Shown here one piece after another: positions 35,991 to 44,889 of a DNA stretch of 64,000 bases. How positions within the stretch are numbered: the first letter of the stretch is position 1; each line of letters opens with the position of its first letter. A model generated the notes under the pieces. That model was not told where the DNA came from. It made no database searches and saw nothing but the letters and a program-made list of their open reading frames with translations. The translations under genes and the position numbers were made by a program. Location: positions 1 to 64,000 of the forward strand of contig NZ_NSEA01000011.1 of assembly GCF_002734285.1 (NCBI RefSeq). The letters are read 5' to 3'. This DNA comes from Fredinandcohnia onubensis. GTDB taxonomy: Bacteria; Bacillota; Bacilli; Bacillales; Bacillaceae_L.

Positions 35991-36202
35991 AATGCGCCTT
36001 GGCGTATTTGCGCCCAGATTTTTTTCGAGCTTGCTCGAAAAACTTCCTTTAAAAAATCTGTGGCATCGGCCGAAGGCTTAACTTTATACAGCTGGGTTAT
36101 GAACCCCTGAATGAATTGTATTTTTTTACAGGTCCCCACTTAGAGAAGCAGAGATTTTTGCTGTATAAAGTTAAAGTATCAGAAAGGGACAAGGTTCACA
36201 AC
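35991..36202. repeat. Repeat-like structured intergenic element between ylaH and typA
   Basis: Begins with a foldback AATGCGCC-TT-GGCGTATT (35991-36008), then CAGATTTTTTT and AAAAAATCTG arms around a CGAG/CTCG hairpin (36015-36060), GCCGAAGGC, and a perfect 15-bp inverted repeat: TTAACTTTATACAGC at 36078-36092 with GCTGTATAAAGTTAA at 36160-36174. GTTATGAACC (36096-36105) is also complementary to GGTTCACAAC (36193-36202) apart from one G-T pair. More G+C-rich at its left end than its surroundings. It looks like an intergenic palindromic element rather than a gene. Confidence 0.6.
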
Positions 36203-36203
36203 A

Positions 36204-38045
36204 TTATTGATTCACTTCAGCAAGTTTTTTTCGTTTTGCTGCTTTTTCACGTTCATTCTTATCAAGAACTTTCTTACGTAAACGGATGGATTCTGGTGTA
36301 ACCTCACAGTACTCATCATCGTTTAGGTATTCAAGTGATTCTTCTAATGACATGATGCGAGGCTTTTTCATTGTTGTTGTTTGGTCTTTGTTCGCTGAAC
36401 GCATGTTTGTCATTTGTTTCATCTTCACGATATTAACGGTTAGGTCATTTTCACGAGTGTGTTCACCAACAATCATACCTTCATAAACTTCTGTACCTGG
36501 TTCAACGAAGATAGTTCCACGGTCTTCAACACCCATAATACCGTATTGAGAAGCTTTTCCTGATTCCATTGAAACAAGAACCCCTTGTCTACGTCCACCA
36601 ACATTACCTGTTGCCATTGGTTTGTAGCTATCAAAGGTATGATTCAAAATACCAAACCCTCTTGTTAGAGTTAAGAATTCCGTTGTATATCCAATAAGAC
36701 CACGTGCAGGCACCATAAAGATGAGTCGTACTTGACCATTACCATTGTTGATCATGTCTAACATTTCACCTTTACGAGCTCCAATCGACTCCATAATGGA
36801 ACCAGTATGCTCTTCAGGAACATCGATTTGCACACGCTCAACTGGCTCACAACGTACGCCATCAATTTCTCTTACAATAACTTCTGGCTTCGAAACCTGA
36901 AGCTCATATCCTTCACGGCGCATATTTTCAATTAAAATTGATAAATGCAGCTCGCCACGACCAGAAACAATCCATGCATCTGGTGAATCAGTGTTCTCAA
37001 CTCGTAAGCTTACATCTGTTTGAAGCTGTGCACGCAAGCGCTCTTCAATTTTACGAGAAGTTATAAATTTCCCTTCACGTCCAGCAAAAGGACTATTGTT
37101 AACTAGAAACGTCATTTGTAGAGTTGGTTCGTCAATATGAAGGACTGGTAGAGCATCTTGGTGTTCAATTGGACATACGGTTTCACCAACATTTATATCT
37201 TCCATACCAGAAACCGCAACGAGATCTCCCGCTTTTGCTTCCTGGATTTCAACACGTTTCAAGCCTGAGAAACCAAATATCTTTGTCACACGGAATTGTT
37301 TAACACTTCCATCTAATTTCATTAAGGCAACTTGCTGTCCAACGTGCATGGTTCCTCTGAATACACGGCCAATTCCAATTCTTCCTACATAGTCATTATA
37401 ATCAAGCAATGCTACTTGGAATTGAAGTGGTTCTTCACTATTATCAACTGGAGCAGGGATGTTTTCGATGATACAGTTGAATAATGCTTCCATATTTTCA
37501 TCTTGTTGATGTGGATCTGTACTTGCAGTTCCATTGATAGCTGAAGCATATACAACTGGGAACTCTAATTGTTCCTCAGAAGCATCAAGTTCGATAAATA
37601 AGTCAATTACTTCGTCAACAACTTCTTCTGGACGAGCAAAGTCACGGTCAATTTTATTGACAACAACAATTGGAGTAAGATTTTGTTCCAATGCTTTTTT
37701 CAATACAAAACGAGTTTGTGGCATACAGCCTTCATAAGCATCAACAACTAATAATACCCCGTCTACCATTTTCATAATACGCTCAACTTCTCCACCGAAG
37801 TCAGCATGTCCTGGTGTATCCATGATATTGATTCGCGTGTCTTTATAATTAATTGCCGTATTTTTGGCGAGAATGGTGATACCACGTTCACGTTCTATGT
37901 CATTTGAATCCATGGCACGTTCTTCTACATGCTCATTTGTACGGAATGTTCCTGATTGGTGAAGCATTGTATCAACCAGTGTTGTTTTACCATGGTCTAC
38001 GTGAGCGATAATTGCTATATTTCGTAAATCATTTCGTATTGTCAC
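36204..38045 (-). CDS. typA: Ribosome-associated GTPase TypA/BipA (YlaG)
   Basis: 613 aa. Translational GTPase that aids ribosome assembly and stress tolerance. Seen: G1 [11 protein letters not shown]2 region [15 protein letters not shown]3 [11 protein letters not shown]4 [12 protein letters not shown], then domain II, EF-G-like III and V, and the BipA-specific C-terminal domain. GTG start with AGGAGATG about 10 nt upstream. Divergent from ylaF. Confidence 0.97.
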   Translation of the reverse strand: MTIRNDLRNIAIIAHVDHGKTTLVDTMLHQSGTFRTNEHVEERAMDSNDIERERGITILAKNTAINYKDTRINIMDTPGHADFGGEVERIMKMVDGVLLVVDAYEGCMPQTRFVLKKALEQNLTPIVVVNKIDRDFARPEEVVDEVIDLFIELDASEEQLEFPVVYASAINGTASTDPHQQDENMEALFNCIIENIPAPVDNSEEPLQFQVALLDYNDYVGRIGIGRVFRGTMHVGQQVALMKLDGSVKQFRVTKIFGFSGLKRVEIQEAKAGDLVAVSGMEDINVGETVCPIEHQDALPVLHIDEPTLQMTFLVNNSPFAGREGKFITSRKIEERLRAQLQTDVSLRVENTDSPDAWIVSGRGELHLSILIENMRREGYELQVSKPEVIVREIDGVRCEPVERVQIDVPEEHTGSIMESIGARKGEMLDMINNGNGQVRLIFMVPARGLIGYTTEFLTLTRGFGILNHTFDSYKPMATGNVGGRRQGVLVSMESGKASQYGIMGVEDRGTIFVEPGTEVYEGMIVGEHTRENDLTVNIVKMKQMTNMRSANKDQTTTMKKPRIMSLEESLEYLNDDEYCEVTPESIRLRKKVLDKNEREKAAKRKKLAEVNQ

Positions 38046-38194
38046 TATTATACATCTCCTAGTATCAATTTAAGGATAAATTAATTTTACATTTTTTTAC
38101 TTTCGAAAAGGACTGGAACTAAAACATTATATACCAAACAGTAGAAATAATACACATTTATCTGTAAAATAAATTATGGAAAGGGGCCCATACT

Positions 38195-38380
38195 ATGAAA
38201 AACGTAAATTTGCCAATGCTCTTGTTCGCCATTGCAACTGCAGTATGCATTATGTTAATTGGAGTATCAATTGCTGAAAGAAGTCTGTTAGGTATTATTC
38301 TGTCTATTATCGCTGTAATTATTGTGACAGGTTTAGGATTTACCACAAAGAAAAAAATGCGTGAGAATGGCAGAATCTAA
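38195..38380 (+). CDS. ylaF: YlaF-like small membrane protein (DUF5325)
   Basis: 61 aa with two hydrophobic helices (LLFAIATAVCIMLIGVSIA and LLGIILSIIAVIIVTGLGF) and a basic tail KKKMRENGRI. Ribosome-binding site AAAGGGG. Divergent from typA as ylaF is in B. subtilis. Function unknown. Confidence 0.87.
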   Translation: MKNVNLPMLLFAIATAVCIMLIGVSIAERSLLGIILSIIAVIIVTGLGFTTKKKMRENGRI

Positions 38381-38405
38381 ATTCTGCTTTCCTCACGCTT
38401 TATTT
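38351..38405. terminator. Bidirectional terminator between ylaF and suhB
   Basis: GCGTGAG (38359-38365) pairs with CTCACGC (38392-38398) and GCAGAAT (38370-38376) with ATTCTGC (38381-38387). The minus-strand side has a TTTTTTT tract. It overlaps the end of ylaF. Confidence 0.78.
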
Positions 38406-38411
38406 ATGATT

Positions 38412-39206
38412 TTATTTCCTTTTTAAGAATTGTGTAAAGATCTCTTTATGTAAATTCGGTCTTGCAACAAATACACTGTTTTCCTTTAAGAAGTTTAATG
38501 GCTCTCCATCGAGTGTTGTTACGACCCCACCTACTTCATTTAAAAGAACAACCCCAGCTGCAAAATCCCAAGGTGATAAACGCATTGTAATGTAGACATC
38601 AATTCTGCCAGTCACAACATAAGCCAACTCTAGTGCTGCTGATCCATAAGAACGAGTGCCACGAACAGCATTGACAATCGGTATCAAGATTTTAGGATCA
38701 ATTCGTTTATTTTCGGTTACCCATGTAGCATTTATGGCAACAATTGCTTTTTCCAAAGGGACTTCCCCTAACGGTTCAATTTTTGTGGAGTTAAAATACG
38801 CCCCTTGACCTTTACGTGCATGATATAGCTCATCATGAACAACATCGTAAATAAGGCCAATTTGCCCCACTCCATCTTCATATACGGCAACCGAAATGGC
38901 AAAATTACGTTGTTGATGAATAAAATTCATTGTCCCGTCAATCGGATCAATAATCCAAGTGATACCATCTAAGGATTGGAGCTTATCTCCAAAGCCTTCC
39001 TCCCCAAGAATTTTGTGAGACGGAAACGTCTCATGAATCTTTCCAATAAAAAATTGTTCCGTTTCCTTATCCATGTTAGTCACGAGGTCATCTGGGTTTG
39101 ATTTTGATTCAACTACAAGCTTTGTTTTAAAAGAATCCCGAATCCGTTCTCCCGCCTCTTTTATCCAATGTTTTGCAAATTTATCGATTTCGTCCCAATT
39201 TACCAT
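38412..39206 (-). CDS. suhB: Inositol monophosphatase family protein (YktC/SuhB)
   Basis: 264 aa. Mg2+-dependent phosphatase fold. Seen: GEEGFG near residue 69, the metal-binding WIIDPIDGTMNFIHQ near residues 84-98, and SPWDFAAGVVLLNEVGG near 210. May dephosphorylate inositol-1-phosphate, fructose bisphosphate or NADP; the substrate is not decided by sequence. Ribosome-binding site GTGAGGT. Confidence 0.93.
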   Translation of the reverse strand: MVNWDEIDKFAKHWIKEAGERIRDSFKTKLVVESKSNPDDLVTNMDKETEQFFIGKIHETFPSHKILGEEGFGDKLQSLDGITWIIDPIDGTMNFIHQQRNFAISVAVYEDGVGQIGLIYDVVHDELYHARKGQGAYFNSTKIEPLGEVPLEKAIVAINATWVTENKRIDPKILIPIVNAVRGTRSYGSAALELAYVVTGRIDVYITMRLSPWDFAAGVVLLNEVGGVVTTLDGEPLNFLKENSVFVARPNLHKEIFTQFLKRK

Positions 39207-39302
39207 ATCAGTACCTCACTTTTTTCATCTCAAAGGATAGTATGTGCTATGTATCTTTCTTTAAAAGCATACTTTACTTATTTATGGACATGCAAGCAAT
39301 AA

Positions 39303-39331
39303 GGAAAGCGAACCAACTCAGGTTCGCTTTC
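39303..39331. terminator. Terminator downstream of ykzI
   Basis: AAAGCGAACC (39305-39314) pairs with GGTTCGCTTT (39321-39330). The T tract on the minus strand is short (CCTTATT). Confidence 0.65.
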
Positions 39332-39340
39332 GCTCCTCTT

Positions 39341-39529
39341 TTATACTTCAATTTTAATCATTTCTTGGCTTAATTTTTGTAATTTCTTTTTACATTCTGC
39401 TTTTTTCTCTTCATCTTTTTCAATCATCGCATCATAAAGGGTTGCCAATTCATAATCTACTTCTAAACGTAACACAGCCAAGCGTTTTTCTCCGTCTTTT
39501 CGCTTTAAGTCATTAATCACTTGTTTCAA
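39341..39529 (-). CDS. ykzI: YkzI-like small protein
   Basis: 62 aa, charged and almost wholly helical (EKDEEKKAECKKKLQKLSQE). TTG start at 39529 has GGGGTG 6 nt upstream; the GTG at 39538 overlaps that site. Located between suhB and yktB as ykzI is in B. subtilis. Function unknown. Confidence 0.8.
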   Translation of the reverse strand: MKQVINDLKRKDGEKRLAVLRLEVDYELATLYDAMIEKDEEKKAECKKKLQKLSQEMIKIEV

Positions 39530-39742
39530 TTTCCGCACCCCTTTCCACTATGTCGATCTTCCACTTTCCCTCATTGACTAATACTGCTAGTTACTTCTAT
39601 CTTATGAAAAAACTAGAGCATTGTAACAAATATGTGCGTATACCTAGATAAGCTTTAGGTTTTAATTTCGAGCATGCTAGTTTAGCTTTCTAATTGTTTT
39701 TGCTAAAATACAAGAAGGAATATCATTAGGAGGAAAAATTCA

Positions 39743-40378
39743 ATGGCTTTTACAGGGTTTACAAAAGAAGACTTTAATGTGTTTACAATAAATGGACTTG
39801 AAGACCGCATGGATGCACTGATTAAACATGTTCGACCAAAATTAGAGGAATTAGGGGATCATTTTGCCCCTACACTCTCGAGTCTTTCAGGAGATGAAAT
39901 GTTTGCTCATGTTGCAAAACATGCAAGAAGGACGATTAATCCACCTAAAGATACTTGGGTAGCTTTTGCAAATAATAAGCGTGGGTATAAAATGCTGCCT
40001 CATTTTCAAATCGGATTATGGAATACACATCTATTTGTTTGGTTCGCTGTAATTTACGAGGCACCTATCAAGGCTGAATTTGGTCATGTATTAATGGAGC
40101 ACTCAAAAAAAATTAGAGAAAGTGTCCCAAATCATTTTGTATGGTCAGTCGATCATACAAAACCAGAAACTCTTATTCATCAGGAGTTAAGTGAACAAGA
40201 TCTTGAATCAATGTTCACACGACTACAAACTGTTAAAAAGGCCGAAATCCTATGTGGAATTAACATCCCTCGAGATAAAGTGGTTGAAATGAACGCTGAA
40301 GAGTTAGTACGAGTAATTGATGGAACTTTCAGAAAGTTACTTCCATTATACCAGTTAGCGCAAGAAAGTTCAAAGTAA
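39743..40378 (+). CDS. yktB: YktB (UPF0637/DUF1054) family protein
   Basis: 211 aa. Begins MAFTGFTKEDFNVFTINGLE and contains HVAKHARRTINPPKDTWVAF and HFQIGLWNTHLFVWFAVIYE, characteristic of DUF1054. Cytosolic, function unknown. AGGAGG lies upstream of the ATG. Convergent with yktA, with a shared terminator. Confidence 0.93.
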   Translation: MAFTGFTKEDFNVFTINGLEDRMDALIKHVRPKLEELGDHFAPTLSSLSGDEMFAHVAKHARRTINPPKDTWVAFANNKRGYKMLPHFQIGLWNTHLFVWFAVIYEAPIKAEFGHVLMEHSKKIRESVPNHFVWSVDHTKPETLIHQELSEQDLESMFTRLQTVKKAEILCGINIPRDKVVEMNAEELVRVIDGTFRKLLPLYQLAQESSK

Positions 40379-40418
40379 GTTTCGAAAAGGAATTCATTTT
40401 TCGACAAGCCTGCATACC

Positions 40419-40454
40419 AAAAAGGATGTCTTATTGTAAAAGACATCCTTTTTG
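40419..40454. terminator. Bidirectional terminator between yktB and yktA
   Basis: AAAAAGGATGTCTT (40419-40432) pairs with AAGACATCCTTTTT (40439-40452). Confidence 0.9.
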
Positions 40455-40455
40455 T

Positions 40456-40719
40456 TTACATTTTGATTATTTCCATATCTTTTTTTGCTTTTTGGATAAC
40501 ACGGTATGCAGAATACCCGCTTGTTTCTTCAAATTCTCCACAAACTTGTTTTTCTTCTGCCTTGCTAGGAACAATTTCTTTAAAGCGTTTATAAGCCTGC
40601 ATCATTTTTTCCCTTGCTATTCCCTTCTCATATGCCCTTTCAACACATTCAAAAAAGGCAATCACATCGACTACCTCGTCTGTGCTCCAGTCATATGAAA
40701 TCGGGTATTGATAATCCAA
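40456..40719 (-). CDS. yktA: YktA (UPF0223) family protein
   Basis: 87 aa. Begins [20 protein letters not shown], the family hallmark, followed by a helical bundle with [16 protein letters not shown] start with GAGGTGA 6 nt upstream. Thirteen nt after the flavoprotein gene, so probably co-transcribed. Function unknown. Confidence 0.92.
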   Translation of the reverse strand: MDYQYPISYDWSTDEVVDVIAFFECVERAYEKGIAREKMMQAYKRFKEIVPSKAEEKQVCGEFEETSGYSAYRVIQKAKKDMEIIKM

Positions 40720-40731
40720 ACGACTTCACCT

Positions 40732-41691
40732 CTATTTATTCCACTTTGACCTAATTTGCTCGGCTTCAGTAATCATTCGCTCAAACAACTCAGCAACTGT
40801 TGGTTCATCCTTGATGAGGCCCATTACTTGACCAGCCCATGCAAATCCTCCATCTAGTTTACCATCATAGATATAGCTCATATTAGCTTGACCACTTATG
40901 TATTCCTTTAATCCTTCATATCCACTGTTTGCAGCTTCAAGCTCTAGGATTTTTGATGACCATTCATTTGAAATGACACGCCCTGGTGCACCTAGTGATC
41001 GTTTAATTACGACTGTATCATTTTCTGTTCCTTTAATCAATGCATCTTTATATCCTTGATGGGCATGAACACATTCTTTCGTCGCAATAAAGCGTGTACC
41101 CATTTCAATACCTTCTGCTCCCAAGCTTAACGCAGCCATCAAACCTCGGCCATCACCGATTCCACCAGAAGCGATAACTGGAATGGAAACTGCATCTACA
41201 ACTTGTGGAATAAGAACCATTGTTCCAATATCCTGTCTACCAAGATGACCACCACCCTCTTGACCAACTACCATAACAGCGTCTGCTCCTAACTCCTCTG
41301 CTTTTTCTGCTTGTCTTCTGGCAGCAACCAGAACAAGCTTCTTCATATTAACACCCTTTAATTGTTCAAAAATTGGAGCAGGATTTCCGCCAGTCATTGT
41401 GATGACAGGAACTTCTTCCTCAATTGCTACATCAAGCATGTCCGAGAACGGTCTTCCATGCTGTCCAATCGCATAGTTAACCCCAAATGGTTTGTTTGTT
41501 AGTTCTTTTACTTTTTTAATTTCAGTACGAAGATCTTCTGGTGTGTCAAGTGACATAGCAGTTATTTGACCAAGGCCACCTGCATTTGATACAGCTGCTG
41601 CAAGTTCCGAATAGGCTAAATACGCAAGTCCTCCTTGAATGATTGGATACTTAATTCCCAATAAAGTTGAAACCTTTGTTTCCCAATTCAT
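40732..41691 (-). CDS. Nitronate monooxygenase / FabK-like FMN enzyme
   Basis: 319 aa, TIM-barrel FMN flavoprotein. Seen: KYPIIQGGLAYLAYSELAAA at the N-terminus, GGHLGRQDIGTMVLIPQVVD near residue 150, and the phosphate-binding PVIASGGIGDGRGLMAALSL then EGIEMGTRFIATKE. These fit both nitronate monooxygenases and the FabK enoyl-ACP reductases; it is not beside fatty-acid genes, so nitronate monooxygenase is the safer name. The start at 41691 has GGTGGGAG upstream. Confidence 0.87.
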   Translation of the reverse strand: MNWETKVSTLLGIKYPIIQGGLAYLAYSELAAAVSNAGGLGQITAMSLDTPEDLRTEIKKVKELTNKPFGVNYAIGQHGRPFSDMLDVAIEEEVPVITMTGGNPAPIFEQLKGVNMKKLVLVAARRQAEKAEELGADAVMVVGQEGGGHLGRQDIGTMVLIPQVVDAVSIPVIASGGIGDGRGLMAALSLGAEGIEMGTRFIATKECVHAHQGYKDALIKGTENDTVVIKRSLGAPGRVISNEWSSKILELEAANSGYEGLKEYISGQANMSYIYDGKLDGGFAWAGQVMGLIKDEPTVAELFERMITEAEQIRSKWNK

Positions 41692-41894
41692 TATACTCCC
41701 ACCTTTCATTAATCCTTTTCGATGTCGGTACTCAAAACTCCTCTTTTTTCCTTTAGTCCAAGTTAAAGCGTGAGCTACAACTCATTTTGTAAAAGTTATA
41801 AAGCAAAGTTTAACAGTTCAAAAAATGTTTAATAATTACTTGTTGTGACAATTTAAAAGTAAGAAATATTTTTATATGCAAACGGTAAGAGAAA

Positions 41895-41903
41895 TGCTAT
41901 AAT
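41895..41903 (+). promoter_or_regulatory. Extended -10 promoter of speA
   Basis: TGCTATAAT is a perfect TGn extended -10. The -35 region is weak. Leader of about 75 nt to the TTG start. Confidence 0.6.
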
Positions 41904-41984
41904 TCATTTGTTTTATGTAGAAAAAAGTAGAATAAAACACTCAATTTTTATTCTGAAATATAAATAAAGAGGTGTGGTTATCAA

Positions 41985-43457
41985 TTGTCACAAAATGAAA
42001 CACCATTATTTACTGGTCTTATTGAACACTCAAAAAAGAACCCAACTCAATTCCATATACCTGGACATAAAAAAGGCGCCGGGATTGATCCAGAATTTCG
42101 TAACTTTATCGGGGACAATGCCCTTTCAATTGACCTCATTAATATCGGACCCTTAGATGATCTCCACCAACCTAAAGGCATAATTAAGCAAGCTCAAGAC
42201 CTTGCAGCTAAAGCCTTTGGTGCAGATCACACTTTCTTTTCCGTTCAAGGTACAAGTGGGGCAATTATGACAATGGTCATGGCTGTATGTGGCCCTGGAG
42301 ATAAAATCATCGTACCTAGAAATGTCCACAAGTCTGTTATGTCAGCCATTGTATTCTCAGGAGCAGTGCCAATCTTCATTCATCCTGAGATTGATAATAC
42401 TTTGGGAATTTCTCATGGAATCACTACAGACTCTGTTAACAAAGCGCTTGAACAGCATCCAGATGCAAAAGGATTACTAGTGATTAATCCAACCTACTTC
42501 GGTGTTGCTGCTGACCTAAAGAAGATTGTAGAAATTGCTCATTCTTATGAAGTACCGGTACTCGTTGACGAAGCACATGGCGTTCATATTCACTTTCATG
42601 ATGGGCTACCGCTATCTGCCATGCAGGCAGGTGCAGATATGGCTGCAACAAGCGTCCATAAGCTAGGAGGCTCAATGACACAAAGCTCTATTTTAAATGT
42701 TAGAGAAGGCTTAGTGTCAGCTAACAGGGTTCAAACGATCTTAAGTATGCTAACAACAACATCTACATCTTATTTATTATTAGCATCTTTGGATGTTGCG
42801 AGAAGAAGATTAGTGACAGAAGGATATGACCTGATTGAAAAAACGATTCAATTAGCCAACTATATGAGGGAAAAGATCAATGAAATAGAAAAACTTAAAT
42901 GTATCGGACGCGAAATTTTAGGCTCTAAAGCTACATTTGACTTTGATCCAACAAAATTAATAATTTCTGTAAAAGACCTTGGTATTACAGGTTCGGATGC
43001 AGAAGTTTGGCTTCGTGAAAAATACAATATTGAAGTGGAAATGTCCGACCTATACAACATTCTTTGTATCGTAACACCTGGTGATACGAAGAAAGAAGCT
43101 GATTTACTAATTGCTGCACTTGCGAATTTATCTGATGAAGTCTCACATCTTTCAGAATCTAGAATTGTACCAGAAGTTTTACTTCCAGATATCCCAGTAC
43201 TTGCTTTATCGCCTCGTGATGCATTTTATTCTGAAACTGAAGTTGTTCCATTTGAAGAATCCGCTGGCAGAGTAATTGCTGAATTTATCATGGTGTATCC
43301 ACCAGGTATTCCAATTTTCATCCCTGGAGAAATTATAACCGAGGAGAACTTAACGTATATTCAAACCAATATTGAAGCAGGTCTCCCCGTCCAAGGACCC
43401 GAGGATTATGATTTAAAACACTTGCGAGTTATAAAAGAACACAAAGCCATTAAATAA
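41985..43457 (+). CDS. speA: Arginine decarboxylase (Orn/Lys/Arg decarboxylase family)
   Basis: 490 aa, PLP-dependent fold-type I enzyme. Predicted to make agmatine from arginine, the first step to putrescine and spermidine. Seen: FHIPGHKKGAG near residue 23, FSVQGTSGAIMTMVMAV, the PLP-phosphate/Asp segment PVLVDEAHGVHIHF and the Schiff-base Lys in TSVHKLGGSMTQSS near residue 225. TTG start after AGAGGTG (10 nt). Named speA because of the family and because SR1 lies directly downstream, as in B. subtilis. A lysine or ornithine preference cannot be excluded by sequence. Confidence 0.92.
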   Translation: MSQNETPLFTGLIEHSKKNPTQFHIPGHKKGAGIDPEFRNFIGDNALSIDLINIGPLDDLHQPKGIIKQAQDLAAKAFGADHTFFSVQGTSGAIMTMVMAVCGPGDKIIVPRNVHKSVMSAIVFSGAVPIFIHPEIDNTLGISHGITTDSVNKALEQHPDAKGLLVINPTYFGVAADLKKIVEIAHSYEVPVLVDEAHGVHIHFHDGLPLSAMQAGADMAATSVHKLGGSMTQSSILNVREGLVSANRVQTILSMLTTTSTSYLLLASLDVARRRLVTEGYDLIEKTIQLANYMREKINEIEKLKCIGREILGSKATFDFDPTKLIISVKDLGITGSDAEVWLREKYNIEVEMSDLYNILCIVTPGDTKKEADLLIAALANLSDEVSHLSESRIVPEVLLPDIPVLALSPRDAFYSETEVVPFEESAGRVIAEFIMVYPPGIPIFIPGEIITEENLTYIQTNIEAGLPVQGPEDYDLKHLRVIKEHKAIK

Positions 43458-43462
43458 AGACG

Positions 43463-43506
43463 AAAAAGAAGCATGCAAATTTTATTGCATGCTTTTATTT
43501 TTTATT
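43463..43506. terminator. Bidirectional terminator shared by speA and SR1
   Basis: AAGCATGCAA (43469-43478) pairs with TTGCATGCTT (43485-43494). Plus strand continues TTTTATTTTTTATT, minus strand CTTTTTCG. Confidence 0.92.
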
Positions 43507-43509
43507 AAG

Positions 43510-43626
43510 TTATTTATCTTCGTGATTGCAATCGCAGTGGTCGCAAGTTGAATAAAGTGTTGTAACCTTCTCATACTCAAAATGTTCAATTGTTTTACTA
43601 CAAGTTTGACAGATGATTGTACCCAT
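43510..43626 (-). CDS. sr1P: SR1P, GapA-binding small peptide
   Basis: 38 aa. Sequence begins MGTIICQTCSKTIEHF, continues EYEKVTTLYSTC, and has Cys residues at 6, 9, 28, 31 and 33, closely matching the B. subtilis SR1P that I recall (MGTIVCQ..., EKVTTLYGTC). SR1P binds glyceraldehyde-3-phosphate dehydrogenase GapA, stabilises gapA mRNA and strengthens the GapA-RNase J1 interaction. RNase J1 (rnjA) is encoded 9.5 kb away here. AAGGGG lies 9 nt before the ATG. The Cys pattern suggests a small metal site; unproven. Confidence 0.93.
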   Translation of the reverse strand: MGTIICQTCSKTIEHFEYEKVTTLYSTCDHCDCNHEDK

Positions 43627-43667
43627 TATTCAAAGCCCCTTTCGAAAAGTAGATTCTTAAACTTCCT

Positions 43668-43683
43668 TTGAAAACGTTTTATG
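43668..43683. promoter_or_regulatory. Possible cre site in the SR1 leader
   Basis: TTGAAAACGTTTTATG matches WTGNAANCGNWWNCAW except in three positions of the right half. It lies just downstream of the predicted SR1 start, where CcpA would act as a roadblock. SR1 is CcpA-repressed in B. subtilis. Confidence 0.5.
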
Positions 43684-43696
43684 TTATGTTATTTAT

Positions 43697-43725
43697 ATAA
43701 TAGTATGACACAATTGGTTCGTCAA
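43697..43725 (-). promoter_or_regulatory. Sigma-A promoter of SR1
   Basis: Minus strand: TTGACG (43720-43725), 17-nt spacer, TATTAT (43697-43702). Confidence 0.85.
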
Positions 43726-43744
43726 TAGTTAATTGTATATCATT
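43702..43744 (-). promoter_or_regulatory. Two CcpN boxes at the SR1 promoter
   Basis: Minus strand TGTGTCATACT (43702-43712) is a full match to the CcpN consensus TRTGHYATAYW and overlaps the spacer and -10. AATGATATACA (43734-43744), upstream of the -35, matches in ten of eleven positions. The two-box arrangement copies the B. subtilis SR1 promoter, repressed by CcpN on glycolytic sugars. ccpN itself is not in the window. Confidence 0.75.
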
Positions 43745-43906
43745 TTAAATTATTTTTAGATGTTTTTTATCATACTTGTTGAATTACGATGCATATTCAC
43801 GTCATATAACAGAAAGTTGTAACTATTACCCATTAAATGCTAGAATAATAGTAACTTAGAGATAAAAACATACATAATTAATCAATCTGGAGTAGGAGTG
43901 AAAAGT

Positions 43907-44335
43907 TTGGAAAACGCATTCATAAAGCTTGTTCCAGCATCAAACACACAAAGTGTATCACTAGATGATGTAAAAGATCTCTTTAGCTATTACAAGGAAA
44001 TTACAAGCAAAACGGGACAGCAGCTGGATTGGGATTACGACAACGCTGCCTTTCCATACGACATAAAAGAGATAAACCAAGAACATAATTGGTTTTATTT
44101 AAAATCCGATCATCAAAAATATAATGCAATCGTAGTGGGCGTTGGCCAAGAGGAGCTTGAAGGTGAAGATGGTGAACAAATTGAGCAATCCTATATCCAA
44201 GTCACCCTTCCTCAAGTGTCAACCACTGGCGACAAAGGAAAAGCTAATGAGTTCTGCAAGTTTTTAGCCAAAAAACTTGAAGGAGAATTACATCTATTTA
44301 ACGGAAGAATTATGTATTTTTACAAACGAAAATAA
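43907..44335 (+). CDS. Conserved protein of unknown function (DUF1885-like)
   Basis: About 142 aa, acidic, soluble. Contains ENAFIKLVPASNTQSVSLDD, LDWDYDNAAFPYDIKE and FCKFLAKKLEGELHLFNGRI. By eye it resembles the DUF1885 family of Bacilli, but I cannot verify that. The start is either GTG at 43898 or TTG at 43907; AGGAGTG six nt before the TTG favours the latter. Its promoter must lie in the gap shared with SR1. Function unknown. Confidence 0.82.
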   Translation: MENAFIKLVPASNTQSVSLDDVKDLFSYYKEITSKTGQQLDWDYDNAAFPYDIKEINQEHNWFYLKSDHQKYNAIVVGVGQEELEGEDGEQIEQSYIQVTLPQVSTTGDKGKANEFCKFLAKKLEGELHLFNGRIMYFYKRK

Positions 44336-44352
44336 CCATCTAAGGAAGGAAG

Positions 44353-44384
44353 AAAAGACCATATCATTAAGATGTGGTCTATTT
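44353..44384. terminator. Terminator between two small genes
   Basis: AGACCATATC (44356-44365) pairs with GATGTGGTCT (44371-44380) with one mismatch. The minus strand continues TTTTCTTCC. Confidence 0.65.
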
Positions 44385-44624
44385 CTATGTAAATGCCCAA
44401 AAAACCTTTTCAAATGAGAAAAAACAGAAAAACGAAATAGCCGTAATCAAGAAGGAACTCTTTCGTGTTAGTCCAATTTTGGTAGCGATTAAAAAAGCAA
44501 GATAACAAAAGATCACTAATAAAATACCCTTCGCAAAAAGACTATCGGAACGTGATAACCATGTAACCAAAGAAAATGTACTCCATATTAATACCTGGAT
44601 CAATCCAATTACATATACCTTCAT
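44385..44624 (-). CDS. Small membrane protein of unknown function
   Basis: 79 aa with two to three hydrophobic helices (VYVIGLIQVLIWSTFSLVTW, LFAKGILLVIFCYLAFLIA, FLITAISFFCFFSFEKVFWA). AAAGGGGAG precedes the ATG. Stands alone between two plus-strand genes. No family recognised. Confidence 0.75.
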   Translation of the reverse strand: MKVYVIGLIQVLIWSTFSLVTWLSRSDSLFAKGILLVIFCYLAFLIATKIGLTRKSSFLITAISFFCFFSFEKVFWAFT

Positions 44625-44889
44625 GAAGAAACTCCCCTTTTATCAGCAATAAAGGAACTAAGACCATGTACGCATGCTTGTCTCTATGAATTTCTTTTTA
44701 CTATATTAATTAATATGCACAGAAATATGGTAGTATTTTTCATTTATGTAACAAATCGATGACATTGGAAAGAATTTTATGAATACATGATAAAATGAAT
44801 TTAAATTGAAAAATAGGTGTTTTGTATTATACAAATTTAGATGTAAAGACCTATACTTTTGACTATTTTATGGAAGAGTGATTAACAAA

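Larger units (their letters stand above)
43463..43690 (-). ncRNA. sr1: Dual-function small RNA SR1
   Basis: A transcript of about 228 nt predicted from the promoter at 43697-43725 to the terminator at 43463. In B. subtilis SR1 (about 205 nt) lies beside speA, base-pairs with ahrC mRNA and encodes the peptide SR1P. Here the position next to speA, the encoded SR1P-like peptide, the two CcpN boxes and the terminator all agree. The ends are estimated, not mapped. Confidence 0.88.

Noticed and set aside
41974-42156. Alternative-frame gene over the start of speA
   Set aside because: It overlaps the well-supported speA frame, which carries the conserved N-terminal FHIPGHKKG motif.
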